Assembly: GCF_030546575.1 (NCBI RefSeq)
Contig: NZ_JAUOTN010000001.1
Location: forward strand, 744,001-808,000
DNA length: 64,000 bases
Direction: 5' to 3'
Source of the DNA: Pontibacter coccineus
GTDB lineage: Bacteria; Bacteroidota; Bacteroidia; Cytophagales; Hymenobacteraceae
Shown: in pieces, positions 16,273 to 24,607 of the stretch
Layout: the number at the start of each line of letters is the position of its first letter
Position numbering within the stretch: position 1 is the stretch's first letter
Made by a program: the position numbers and the translations under genes
Notes under the pieces: model-generated
Database searches by the model: none
What the model was told of the DNA's origin: nothing
The model's input: the letters and a program-made list of their open reading frames with translations, nothing else

Positions 16273-17565
16273 TTATCTCTTCAGGAATCGTAATGTCTGC
16301 TTCTCCCCTATCTCACTTGAAAGAACCAAGGTATAGTTGCCATGTCCCAGGCGACTGACATCCAAGGAGTGAGTAAAGCCTTTCAGAATTTGCCTGAGTA
16401 CCATACGACCCATTTTGTCATATACCGCCACATCATAAGTTAAATGGGCAAGTGGTAATTCTACTCTGAGTTCCTGTTGCGCGATGGTTGGGTATACCAT
16501 AGCTGCTTTAGCCTGCTGATTCGTGACTGCGACAACCTGGTAATAGGTATAGGTAAGATCTTCATCCACTTGCTTCAGCCGATAATACGACGTGCCCAAT
16601 AGTGGCTCCCGGTCCTGAAAGGTATAGTTTGTAGTTAGGCTCGTCGTTCCTTGCGCATTTACAATGCCTACTGTCGAGAAGTTCTTTGCATCGGTACTTC
16701 GCTCAATTTCAAAATGCTTGCTGTCATGTTCTGAAGCCGTTGTCCAATCTAACTTAACTGCCTTGCCAACGGTGCGGGCGGTAAACTTGGTGAGCTCTAC
16801 TGGCAACGGGATAAAATCAGGCTCAAAATTCCAGGTAACCTTTACGTCATCAATTGCCAAGCCATGGTCTTGCTCCAATTCGTCCGGGTCGTACCAACGC
16901 AGCATGACATAGTATCCATCAGGTATAGCTTCGGGCAAGGTATAAGTGAATTCTTTCCGGTTTTGGGGTGCGTTGCCATCAACATGACCTGCTTTTCTTT
17001 TGATGATAGGACTATTGAATTGAAGGGATGGTACTGCGGTCCAGCCACGAGTATTGATATCAACTGTTACATCAAAATTAGACGGGTATGCAGCAACAGC
17101 ATAGGTGAAAAGAAGCCGTTGAATATCTGTTTTCTCGCTCCCGCAGCGCCATTGCTCTGCCGCAAATGCAATATCAATTGCTGTGATGGTTTTGCCAGAA
17201 GTATTTTGGAGTAGTAAATTGTAAGTAATTTCTGTTTTAGAAGCAGTTAGGGCACCAAGCGCTCTGTCAGTTGAACTTGTATGTCCATAGCTATATAATC
17301 CGCCTGTATTTCCAGACCCAGTATTCACCAACATAATATTACTAGCAACAGTGCGGTAAACAGACCAACCATCCGGAATAAAGGCATTGACGCCTAGCTC
17401 TGCCTGTGTTCCTGTACTTGGCAACGTGTTGAAATCCTGGGTATAAGTCGTCACTAACCGTCCCATTTCTACTGCCTGCCCATGAATAGGTATAGCATAA
17501 CCTGCTGCAATCCACAGCACTCCCACTGCCGCAGACTTTACGGCTCGGGCAATAATTGTTTTCAT
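16273..17565 (-). CDS. Secreted protein with T9SS sorting domain
   Basis: 430 residues with a signal peptide (about 1-31, ending IPIHGQA). The N-terminal half is a beta-sandwich of unknown binding (TQDFNTLPSTGTQAELG ... GLAIDDVKVTWNF), resembling cell-surface lectin-like or lamin-tail-like modules. About residues 255-350 form the fibronectin-like linker common in this phylum (LPVELTKFTARTVGKAVKLDW, then YYRLKQVDEDLTYTYYQVV). The last ~80 residues are a type A sorting domain ending in basic KQTLRFLKR. It is therefore probably exported by the type IX system served by the porV-like/porU2 pair. The substrate is unknown. It lies next to an AT-rich glycosyltransferase islet. Confidence 0.85.
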   Translation of the reverse strand: MKTIIARAVKSAAVGVLWIAAGYAIPIHGQAVEMGRLVTTYTQDFNTLPSTGTQAELGVNAFIPDGWSVYRTVASNIMLVNTGSGNTGGLYSYGHTSSTDRALGALTASKTEITYNLLLQNTSGKTITAIDIAFAAEQWRCGSEKTDIQRLLFTYAVAAYPSNFDVTVDINTRGWTAVPSLQFNSPIIKRKAGHVDGNAPQNRKEFTYTLPEAIPDGYYVMLRWYDPDELEQDHGLAIDDVKVTWNFEPDFIPLPVELTKFTARTVGKAVKLDWTTASEHDSKHFEIERSTDAKNFSTVGIVNAQGTTSLTTNYTFQDREPLLGTSYYRLKQVDEDLTYTYYQVVAVTNQQAKAAMVYPTIAQQELRVELPLAHLTYDVAVYDKMGRMVLRQILKGFTHSLDVSRLGHGNYTLVLSSEIGEKQTLRFLKR

Positions 17566-17867
17566 GTAATGGCTAAAAGTAAAGTTGTAAATCCTTATAG
17601 TAGAACTATTCTATCAGAAAATATTTACACTAACTCTCAGCATTTTACGAAAGTTCAAAATTGAAATAAAAAGAATTGGACTAGTAGCTCCTGCTTGAAT
17701 TTGATACTAAATTACCTTACCAAGTGCTACTTGTAAAGCGTTAACTACGCTTTACGATAATGTATAATTCTGAATTATAGTAAATTGGATTCCTTAAGGA
17801 TAATTATCTTAAATTCGCCCATCAACCAGACAATAATCGAATCAAGTTCACGCCCACAACCTAACTA
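17566..17867. other. AT-rich spacer with small inverted repeats
   Basis: No gene seen. It holds an 8-bp hairpin GTAAAGCG/CGCTTTAC (17733-17755), TATAATTC/GAATTATA (17763-17779) and the likely promoter of the glycosyltransferase islet. Confidence 0.6.
17785..17817 (+). promoter_or_regulatory. Likely promoter of the glycosyltransferase islet
   Basis: A TTGG box at 17785-17788 lies 21 bases upstream of TAAATTCG (17810-17817), which differs at one position from TAnnTTTG. The leader to the ATG at 17868 would be about 45 bases. Confidence 0.45.
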
Positions 17868-18599
17868 ATGAGACAAAATTTTGCTGTTATCATTCCAATG
17901 GCAAATGAGGAGAAAGATTTTCAACCTTTTGTGAATGCACTAATAGAAGTGTTGAATCAGTTAGAGTGCGGACTTGTATACTTTATTGTAGATAAGGCAT
18001 CAAAAGACAGAACGTTACAATTATGTCAACAAACCTCCTCCACGGATGCAAGGTTTGTAACAGTTTGGGCACCAGAAACGAGAAATGTTGTTGAAGCTTA
18101 CATTTGTGGTTATCAGGTTGCAGCCAAGGCAAAACATGATTTTATCATAGAGATGGATGCTGGTCTATCACATGATCCTAATGCAATTCCAAGATTTTTA
18201 TCTCTATTGCTTAAGGATTATGACTGTGTATTTGGGAGCCGGTTTATTACTGGGGGTGCTATAATAGATTCAAATTGGGAGAGAACGTTCTTATCGAGAG
18301 TAGGCACTTCACTTTCCAATCTACTATTAGGAACTAAGATGCATGACATGACCTCCGGGTTTCAAGGGTTCAGTCTTGAAATAGTAAAAAAGTTCTTAGC
18401 TTACAACCTACTATCTGAGGCTCATTTTTACCAGACGGAACTTCGTTACCTGCTTCGTAAAACCCGATTTGTCGAAGTACCAATTCAATATAGAGCACCA
18501 TCACCAAGAGTTTCTGGAAAGGCAATTTTAAACTCCATATATGTACTACTTCACTATGTAGGCAAAAGAGTTGCATTTAAGGCTCCTTCAATAAAGTAA
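17868..18599 (+). CDS. Family 2 glycosyltransferase
   Basis: 243 residues with a GT-A fold. The N-terminus FAVIIPMANEEKDFQPFV is the nucleotide-sugar-binding strand and loop, YFIVDKASKDRT matches the first acidic motif, and FIIEMDAGLSHDP carries the metal-binding Asp. The VFGSRFITGG and RVSGKAI segments resemble dolichyl-phosphate mannosyl- or glucosyltransferases. There is no C-terminal membrane helix. It is the first gene of an AT-rich three-gene islet (glycosyltransferase, STELLO-like protein, membrane protein), which suggests surface polysaccharide or glycolipid synthesis. Base composition is clearly lower in GC than the flanks, so recent transfer is likely (inference). The sugar substrate is unknown. 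Confidence 0.88.
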   Translation: MRQNFAVIIPMANEEKDFQPFVNALIEVLNQLECGLVYFIVDKASKDRTLQLCQQTSSTDARFVTVWAPETRNVVEAYICGYQVAAKAKHDFIIEMDAGLSHDPNAIPRFLSLLLKDYDCVFGSRFITGGAIIDSNWERTFLSRVGTSLSNLLLGTKMHDMTSGFQGFSLEIVKKFLAYNLLSEAHFYQTELRYLLRKTRFVEVPIQYRAPSPRVSGKAILNSIYVLLHYVGKRVAFKAPSIK

Positions 18600-18649
18600 G
18601 TATCATAACTATAACACAACTAGGAATTCCTGTGTTCTAATTCCTCCGT

Positions 18650-19657
18650 ATGAATAAAACTTTTATCGTGATTACTTCTATTGCTGATGAGTGTCACCCG
18701 GTTCTGACAAAAATAGCTGCAAGGGCGGTCAACCACCAAGTTCCAGTGATTGTGATCGGCGACATATCTAGCCCTAAAGAATTCTATTTGGAAGGTTGTG
18801 AATTCTATTCGATTGAACACCAGGATCAACTCCCATTTAAGTTAGCTGAAAAACTACCTGTTGGCCATTACTCCCGCAAGAACCTCGGTTATTTGATGGC
18901 AATTGAAAGAGGAGCGGAAATTATAGTAGAAACAGATGATGACAATATACCACTAGCGGCTTTCTGGGATGAAAGGTCAATTGAGGCTGAAGCTCACCTT
19001 CTGGAAAATACAGGGTGGACAAATGTTTACAGGTATTTCGCCGATATTAATATATGGCCAAGAGGCTTTGCTTTAGAGCACTTACATGAAGAAATTCCAG
19101 ATTTAGGCGAAACTATTTTTGTAAAAAGTCCCATACAGCAGGGCTTAGCTGATGAGAATCCTGATGTAGATGCGATATATAGACTAACTATGTCACTGCC
19201 TGTGTATTTTAAAATATCCAAGAGTATTGCATTAGGAACGAATTCCTTTTGTCCCTTCAATAGCCAAAATACAACGTGGTTTAAAGAGGCCTTTCCTTTA
19301 TTATATCTACCTTCTTACTGCAGTTTCAGAATGACGGACATCTGGCGCTCTTTTGTAGCTCAGCGTATTGCCTGGACATGTGGATGGCCTATTTTATTTC
19401 ATAACAGCACTGTTCGTCAGGAAAGAAACATTCACAATTTAATGAATGATTTTAGAGACGAAATTCGCGGTTATGAGAACAATAACAGGATTTTTAATAG
19501 CCTTAAAGGATTGAATTTAAAAGATGGTGTTAGCTCTATACCTGAGAACATGATTAAGTGCTATACTGAGCTAGTAAAACTAGGGCTATTGGATTCAACA
19601 GAACTGGATTTGCTCGAGGCCTGGCTTGAAGATATTAGCGCTCTTAACTCTGTCTGA
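18650..19657 (+). CDS. STELLO-like glycosyltransferase
   Basis: 335 residues. It starts with FIVITSIADECHPVLTKIA, carries VIGDISSPKEF and SIEHQDQLPF, and has the acidic metal site ETDDDNIPLAAFW, all features of the STELLO/DUF288 family known from plants, nematodes and bacteria. TGWTNVYRYFADINIWPRG follows in the normal order. In plants these Golgi proteins affect cellulose synthase trafficking; the bacterial role is not settled. It lies 50 bases after the family 2 glycosyltransferase and 11 bases before a polytopic membrane protein, in an AT-rich islet. Family recognition is fairly firm; function is inferred as sugar transfer. Confidence 0.8.
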   Translation: MNKTFIVITSIADECHPVLTKIAARAVNHQVPVIVIGDISSPKEFYLEGCEFYSIEHQDQLPFKLAEKLPVGHYSRKNLGYLMAIERGAEIIVETDDDNIPLAAFWDERSIEAEAHLLENTGWTNVYRYFADINIWPRGFALEHLHEEIPDLGETIFVKSPIQQGLADENPDVDAIYRLTMSLPVYFKISKSIALGTNSFCPFNSQNTTWFKEAFPLLYLPSYCSFRMTDIWRSFVAQRIAWTCGWPILFHNSTVRQERNIHNLMNDFRDEIRGYENNNRIFNSLKGLNLKDGVSSIPENMIKCYTELVKLGLLDSTELDLLEAWLEDISALNSV

Positions 19658-19668
19658 AAATAGCTAAA

Positions 19669-20961
19669 ATGAAGAAAGCTCGATTGGTTACTATCTTTTA
19701 CGGCCTATTTATTTTTGTTTTAGCTATTAGACTTCTACAAAATATAATGAATGGCTATGAAAAGGAAAGTTGGCACATTACAGAGTATCTTATTAACTAC
19801 CAGGGTGGCTTTGTGCGGAGAGGCCTATTAGGAGAAGCTCTTTTCCATGTTTCCCAATTTACAAGTTCCAGCCCTTATTATATTATTATTACATTAAGTT
19901 TATCTGCTTATATAGGCCTAGTTTACTTCATCACCAGAGCTTTCATAAAAAAAGGATACCCAATATTTATTCTACCATTTGTTTTTTTCCTAGGTAATCC
20001 AATAATAAATGACTTTTGGGTTAGGAAAGATATTATTGAGCTTTTGCTATTTATTTTGATAATACATCTAGCGACTAAAACGGGTAAAAGATTCATCGTA
20101 TTAATTAATACGGTGTTAATTGCTGGTATCCTGATTCATGAATCCATCGCATTTTTCTGCTTGCCAATCTTAGCGTTAATTTTCTTCTATAAAAATCGTA
20201 AGGCTGAGAATGCTCAATATTTTTATACCTCTGTGTTATTCACTTTTTTACAGTTATTACCTGCATTGACTGCTTTCCTGAGTGTAGTTTATTTTAAAGG
20301 CTCAGTTAGTGCAGCAGATATTATCTGGCAGTCTTGGAGAGACGTAAAATTCCCTATAGAGAATGAAGCTTATACTACACCTCAAGCTTCTATTGATGGC
20401 ATCTCATGGACATTATCCAAGGGGCTGAGTTACTTCTATATAACTATAAAGAATTTTGATTTTGACATATATGCACCGTTCGCCTGGGTTCTTATTATAA
20501 CTTCCATCTATTTTGTATTAATCAATATAAATAACCTAAACTTCGGTATTTTTAGGCATAAAACAGGGGGAAATATAAATAGGGCATATCTATCTGCCCT
20601 ATTATTGATTCAGTTAATAGCTGTAGTGCCGCTATTTATACTTGGCTGGGACTATGGACGTTGGGTTTTCCTTTGGACAACTTCTTCCTTTATTGTCCTT
20701 CTAGTATTACCACAGGAAACCCTTTCTGATATGTTGCCCCAATACATAATTTCAGTCACAGACAATATTAACAGACAATTTGATAACTATTTAAGTAACT
20801 CTAGAGCATTCCAGTCCTTGCTCTGTCTAATTATAGGCGTGCCTTTCTATAATTGGAGTATTATAAATTATGTTGATACACTTGCACCAATATTAGTATT
20901 GCAGTTTATTTCAGATACCTTCTACGAAGGAGTAGTTTTGATAAAGAGTATTTTCAGCTAA
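19669..20961 (+). CDS. Polytopic membrane protein of the glycosyltransferase islet
   Basis: 430 residues with about ten hydrophobic helices. The N-terminal part includes WHITEYLINYQGGFVRRGLLGEAL, a pattern seen in EpsG-like or polymerase-like membrane proteins of polysaccharide clusters, and NDFWVRKDIIELLLF. Charged loops alternate with long Ile/Leu/Phe segments. I cannot assign a named family. It closes the AT-rich islet and ends 35 bases from the convergent end of nuoK. A role as polymerase, flippase or membrane glycosyltransferase is only suggested by its neighbours. Confidence 0.75.
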   Translation: MKKARLVTIFYGLFIFVLAIRLLQNIMNGYEKESWHITEYLINYQGGFVRRGLLGEALFHVSQFTSSSPYYIIITLSLSAYIGLVYFITRAFIKKGYPIFILPFVFFLGNPIINDFWVRKDIIELLLFILIIHLATKTGKRFIVLINTVLIAGILIHESIAFFCLPILALIFFYKNRKAENAQYFYTSVLFTFLQLLPALTAFLSVVYFKGSVSAADIIWQSWRDVKFPIENEAYTTPQASIDGISWTLSKGLSYFYITIKNFDFDIYAPFAWVLIITSIYFVLININNLNFGIFRHKTGGNINRAYLSALLLIQLIAVVPLFILGWDYGRWVFLWTTSSFIVLLVLPQETLSDMLPQYIISVTDNINRQFDNYLSNSRAFQSLLCLIIGVPFYNWSIINYVDTLAPILVLQFISDTFYEGVVLIKSIFS

Positions 20962-20996
20962 CCTTGCGTAGATGAATCCAAAGCCCAACTGCTGAA

Positions 20997-21311
20997 TTAC
21001 GCTCCTTTACTTACAATCTGATTGAGGTTGGCCGTTTTGAAATGCTGGTATACCCTCAACACAATGGCAAGCGCCACAGCTGCTTCGGCAGCGGCAACCA
21101 GGATGACGAAGAGGGAGAATAGCTGGCCCTGCAGCAATTGAGGGTCGTGACGGCTAAAAGCCACCAGATTGAGATTAGCGGCATTAAAGATCAATTCTAT
21201 ACCCATCAGCACCACCACGGCATGGCGTTTGGTGATAACAGCCAGGACGCCGATCGTGAAGAGGGCAGCGCTTAGTAATAGAATATGTTCTAAAGGAATC
21301 TGGCTAAACAT
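20997..21311 (-). CDS. nuoK: NADH-quinone oxidoreductase subunit K
   Basis: 104 residues, three transmembrane helices, the normal NuoK size. The family motif LSAALFTIGVLAVITKRHAVVVLMGIEL contains the conserved Glu of helix 2, and NLNLVAF follows. NuoK is a membrane-arm subunit of complex I involved in proton transfer. Its start overlaps the end of nuoJ at base 21311, so translation is coupled. It is the last gene of the minus-strand nuoHIJK block; nuoL, nuoM and nuoN do not follow, because the convergent glycosyltransferase islet begins 35 bases away. Confidence 0.96.
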   Translation of the reverse strand: MFSQIPLEHILLLSAALFTIGVLAVITKRHAVVVLMGIELIFNAANLNLVAFSRHDPQLLQGQLFSLFVILVAAAEAAVALAIVLRVYQHFKTANLNQIVSKGA

Positions 21312-21823
21312 TATACCTTCTCTTTACCAGTGGCTATGTAGGCGGCTCCCATAAGCGCAATAAGCAGCAGCAAGGAGGCTATTTCGAAAGGCAGCACAAA
21401 GTCAGTCATCAGTTTTATACCTATCAGTTGTACGGTGCTCTTCTGACCGCCCAGTACATTCGTATCAGCCTGCTGAATCCATGGAAGAGAGCTGAAACCT
21501 GCCCGCCAAATAGTATAACTCAACCCGATCAGCGTGAGCAGCGATATGCTGATACCCCATCCTACATTCGTATTTTCTGACATCACGGACTTATTGTGTA
21601 CCCTACTGCTGAGCATGATGCCGAAAAGGATCAGCACGAGCACACCGCCCACGTAGACCATCAGCTGCGTGACGGCTACAAAATCGGCGAAGAGCAGCAC
21701 GTAAATGGCGGCTATGCTCAGCAAGGTGAGCAACAGCGAAAAACCGGCGTACAGCAGGTTCCGCGTCAGCACCATATAGGCTCCCGAAAGTATCGCTACG
21801 GCTGCGAAAATGTAGAACAGCAT
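21311..21823 (-). CDS. nuoJ: NADH-quinone oxidoreductase subunit J
   Basis: 170 residues with five predicted membrane helices. It contains the NuoJ hallmarks NLLYAGFSLLLTLLSIAAIYVLLFADFVAVTQ (written across helices 2-3) and MVYVGGVLVLILFGIML. It is a membrane-arm subunit of complex I. Its stop overlaps the nuoK start. About 100 bases separate it from nuoI upstream, which is long for a nuo operon but still compatible with one transcript. Confidence 0.95.
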   Translation of the reverse strand: MLFYIFAAVAILSGAYMVLTRNLLYAGFSLLLTLLSIAAIYVLLFADFVAVTQLMVYVGGVLVLILFGIMLSSRVHNKSVMSENTNVGWGISISLLTLIGLSYTIWRAGFSSLPWIQQADTNVLGGQKSTVQLIGIKLMTDFVLPFEIASLLLLIALMGAAYIATGKEKV

Positions 21824-21926
21824 TTCTTCAATCCCAGTATTTTAGTAATGGCTTAATTGGCACATGTGAACAGCAAAAGGAGCCATCCCCAGCTAACATA
21901 TTCAATCCTTAATCTAGCAATTTTAC

Positions 21927-22532
21927 TTACTGCTGCTTCCGGGCTGCCAGCGCTGCTGCTTTGGCAGCTGCCATTTCTTCCTGCTGCTTGGCCAGTAGCT
22001 GCTTTTTCTCTTCAGCCTGCTCTGGCGACAGGTCTGTGAAGTGGTAGATCATGTTTTTGATGTCCACTTCAGCAAAATCATATACAGGAGTCATGGTCAG
22101 GCAGTCGGTTGGGCAGACGGTGGTGCAGAGACCGCAAAAGCAGCACTTGGCCATATCAATATCGAACACAGGCGCATAAAGGCGCTTTTTGGTGCCGTCT
22201 GACGTCATCCCGATTTCCTCGGTTGCTTTCACCGACTCGATGGTGATGCAGTTTACCGGACAGATTTTGGCGCAGAGGTCGCACACAATACAATCATCGA
22301 TCTCGTTGTGCAGGCGGTAGCGGCCGTTCTCCGGAACAGGTATAGCCTCGTAGGGGTAAGTGAGCGTCACCAGCCCCTCGGGTTGCTTGAAGTAGTTCTC
22401 GTCCATAGCCGGCACAGGCGCGCGTCGCTTGTCCGCATTCCGGAAATGCCGCCAGGTCAGTCGCAAACCGCTCAACAGCGACTTCATTACCACCCAAAAA
22501 CCTGTTTTATGTTGAACGGACGATCTTTCCAT
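21927..22532 (-). CDS. nuoI: NADH-quinone oxidoreductase subunit I
   Basis: 201 residues with two [4Fe-4S] motifs, CIVCDLCAKICPVNCI and CCFCGLCTTVCPTDCL, which carry clusters N6a and N6b. An N-terminal amphipathic part (SLLSGLRLTWRHF) docks it to the membrane arm. The C-terminal ~40 residues (EEKKQLLAKQQEEMAAAKAAA) are an Ala/Lys/Gln-rich helical tail longer than in Escherichia coli. It lies between nuoH and nuoJ on the minus strand in the standard order. Confidence 0.96.
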   Translation of the reverse strand: MERSSVQHKTGFWVVMKSLLSGLRLTWRHFRNADKRRAPVPAMDENYFKQPEGLVTLTYPYEAIPVPENGRYRLHNEIDDCIVCDLCAKICPVNCITIESVKATEEIGMTSDGTKKRLYAPVFDIDMAKCCFCGLCTTVCPTDCLTMTPVYDFAEVDIKNMIYHFTDLSPEQAEEKKQLLAKQQEEMAAAKAAALAARKQQ

Positions 22533-22637
22533 ATTAACTGTGTAAGAATAAGCTGGAAGCCACTTTCATCCTCGCTTGAGGGAATTGGCAACCCAATTTT
22601 CACTACTATATTCTTTCTTACGCTCTATCTCTTAAAC

Positions 22638-23741
22638 TCAAACCATCAGCAGCCGCCAGATGCCAGCTAGCAGCACGATGCCAAGCGCCACTGGTGTGAG
22701 CACTTTCCAGCAAAGGTGCATGAGCTGGTCCACACGCAGGCGCGGATAAGTCCAGCGGATTTGCAACTGCAGAAACAACAGCACAAAGGTCTTGCTGAGC
22801 AGCCAGAAGCCGCCCCACAGGATACCTGACAACTCCCCTACCGTGCCGGTGGTCCAGTTGGCCAACTTCAGCGTGGTCAGGTTCGGCAGCGGCGTGTTCC
22901 AGCTTCCGAGAAAGAGGATGACGGCCACCAGACTTACCAGCACCATCATGCTGTACTCTGCCAGAAACAGGATTGCAAACCGGAAGCCCGAGTACTCCAC
23001 GTGAAAACCCGCGACCAATTCCGACTCCGCCTCTGGTATATCAAACGGCGCACGGTTACTCTCGGCCAGCGTTGCGATGAAGTAAATCACAAAAGCCACC
23101 AGCAAAAGCGGCGCACGGAAGATGTTCCAGGTCGTAATGCCTCCTATGTTGGTGGTGTTTATACCTAATGCTTCGATGCCGAAGAGCCAATTCTTTTCAA
23201 ACTCAAGTCCGGGGAAACGGTTCAGCAGGACACCTTGCTGGTAGCTGATCTCCTGAAAATCGAGCGACTGGCAGATCATCACAACAGAGAGAATAGCCAA
23301 CCCGGCCGGTATTTCATACGACACGATCTGGGCCACGGAGCGCATGGCGCCCAGCATGGCGTACTTGTTGTTGGAGCCCCAGCCTGCCATGAGCAAGCCC
23401 ACCACGTCGAGCGAGATGATAGCAAGCAGGTAAAACACGCCGATGCCAATGCCAGCAGGTATAAGATCGGGCGTGAAAGGGATGACGGCAAAGCCCGCGA
23501 AAACAGCTGCAAAGATCAGGATGGGTGCCAGCTTAAAGAGCTTCTTATCGGCAGCGGCGGGCACAATATCCTCTTTCTGCAGGAGCTTCAGCACATCCAG
23601 CACCGACTGCAACGAGCCATAAGGCCCCGCTTCCGTTGGCCCCATACGGTCCTGCATAAAAGCAGCCACCTTGCGCTCTGCGTACGCCAACACAATGACG
23701 ATACCCAGCAAGAGCATAAGTGTCAGCAGAAAGGCAAGCAT
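22638..23741 (-). CDS. nuoH: NADH-quinone oxidoreductase subunit H
   Basis: 367 residues, about eight or nine membrane helices. It has the quinone-site signature LAYAERKVAAFMQDRMGPTEAGPYG near the N-terminus, then ADKKLFKLAP, GWGSNNKYAMLGAMRSVAQIVSYEIP and the loop ESNRAPFDIPEAESELVAGFHVEYSG. All are diagnostic of NuoH, which forms the quinone pocket of complex I. It is the first gene of the isolated nuoHIJK block; the gene upstream is map, not nuoG, so peripheral-arm subunits must be encoded elsewhere. Confidence 0.97.
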   Translation of the reverse strand: MLAFLLTLMLLLGIVIVLAYAERKVAAFMQDRMGPTEAGPYGSLQSVLDVLKLLQKEDIVPAAADKKLFKLAPILIFAAVFAGFAVIPFTPDLIPAGIGIGVFYLLAIISLDVVGLLMAGWGSNNKYAMLGAMRSVAQIVSYEIPAGLAILSVVMICQSLDFQEISYQQGVLLNRFPGLEFEKNWLFGIEALGINTTNIGGITTWNIFRAPLLLVAFVIYFIATLAESNRAPFDIPEAESELVAGFHVEYSGFRFAILFLAEYSMMVLVSLVAVILFLGSWNTPLPNLTTLKLANWTTGTVGELSGILWGGFWLLSKTFVLLFLQLQIRWTYPRLRVDQLMHLCWKVLTPVALGIVLLAGIWRLLMV

Positions 23742-23818
23742 AGGCTGTCAGGGTTAAGGAACGCGCAAAGGTAGTTTTTAATGAGCTAATGTGCTAGTGG
23801 GGCACACGTACTGTCTGC

Positions 23819-24577
23819 TTAAATACCATTAGCAGCTGTCAGGATGATCGGCTCTCCGTCTGTGATCAGGATGGTATGCTCGTGTTGTGCAACGTAAGCT
23901 CCCGCATCGGCCACTAGTGTCCAACCGTCGCCTTTCTCGCGCACATAGCTCCCTTTGGTTGAGATAAAGGTTTCTACGGCCACCACAGTGTTTTTGCGGA
24001 ACCTCCGGGTTTCAAACTTGTCATAGAAACAGGGAATCTCGTGCGGCTCTTCGTGCAGACTTCGTCCTACGCCGTGGCCGACCAGGTTTTTGATCACCTT
24101 GAAGCCATTCTTCTTTGCTTCTGTCTCTATCGTTCGGCCAATTTCAGCGATCTTTTTACCGCCTTTTATTTCCTGCAGCGCCTTATGCAGTGCCGTGACA
24201 GACGTTTCTACTAACTTGCTGAGGCCATTAATGTCTTCGCCCAGGATAAAGGAGCCGCCGTTGTCAGCGTAATACCCATCGAGTTCAGCAGACACGTCAA
24301 TGTTCACCAGGTCGCCATCTTTCAGCACTGTTTTATCGGACGGGATGCCATGTGCCGCCTCGTTGTTGACACTGATACAGGTATAGCCGGGAAAGTCATA
24401 GGTAATTTTGGGTGCCGATTGTGCCTTGTAAGACTGCAGAATACAATAACCAAATTCGTCCAGTTCCTTCGTCGTCATACCTGGCTTGGCATGTTCCCGC
24501 ATCTGCCTGAGAGTAAGCGCCACCGCCTCACTCACCTTTTTTATACCCTCCAGATCCTCTTCTGAGTCTATTGACAT
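23819..24577 (-). CDS. map: Type I methionine aminopeptidase
   Basis: 252 residues. It removes the N-terminal Met from new proteins. The two-metal site residues are recognisable in order: NIDVSAELDGYYADNGGSF (first Asp, then Asp), GHGVGRSLHEEPHEIP (His) and VAVETFIS (Glu), with a terminal Glu in AQHEHTILIT. The substrate-pocket segment CISVNNEAAHGIPSD is present. There is no N-terminal zinc-finger extension. It lies between nuoH (77 bases downstream) and the glutathionylspermidine-synthase-like gene (30 bases upstream), perhaps in one transcript with the latter. Confidence 0.96.
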   Translation of the reverse strand: MSIDSEEDLEGIKKVSEAVALTLRQMREHAKPGMTTKELDEFGYCILQSYKAQSAPKITYDFPGYTCISVNNEAAHGIPSDKTVLKDGDLVNIDVSAELDGYYADNGGSFILGEDINGLSKLVETSVTALHKALQEIKGGKKIAEIGRTIETEAKKNGFKVIKNLVGHGVGRSLHEEPHEIPCFYDKFETRRFRKNTVVAVETFISTKGSYVREKGDGWTLVADAGAYVAQHEHTILITDGEPIILTAANGI

Positions 24578-24607
24578 TGCTTTGCCTCTTTTGATTTTGA
24601 TTAAAAT

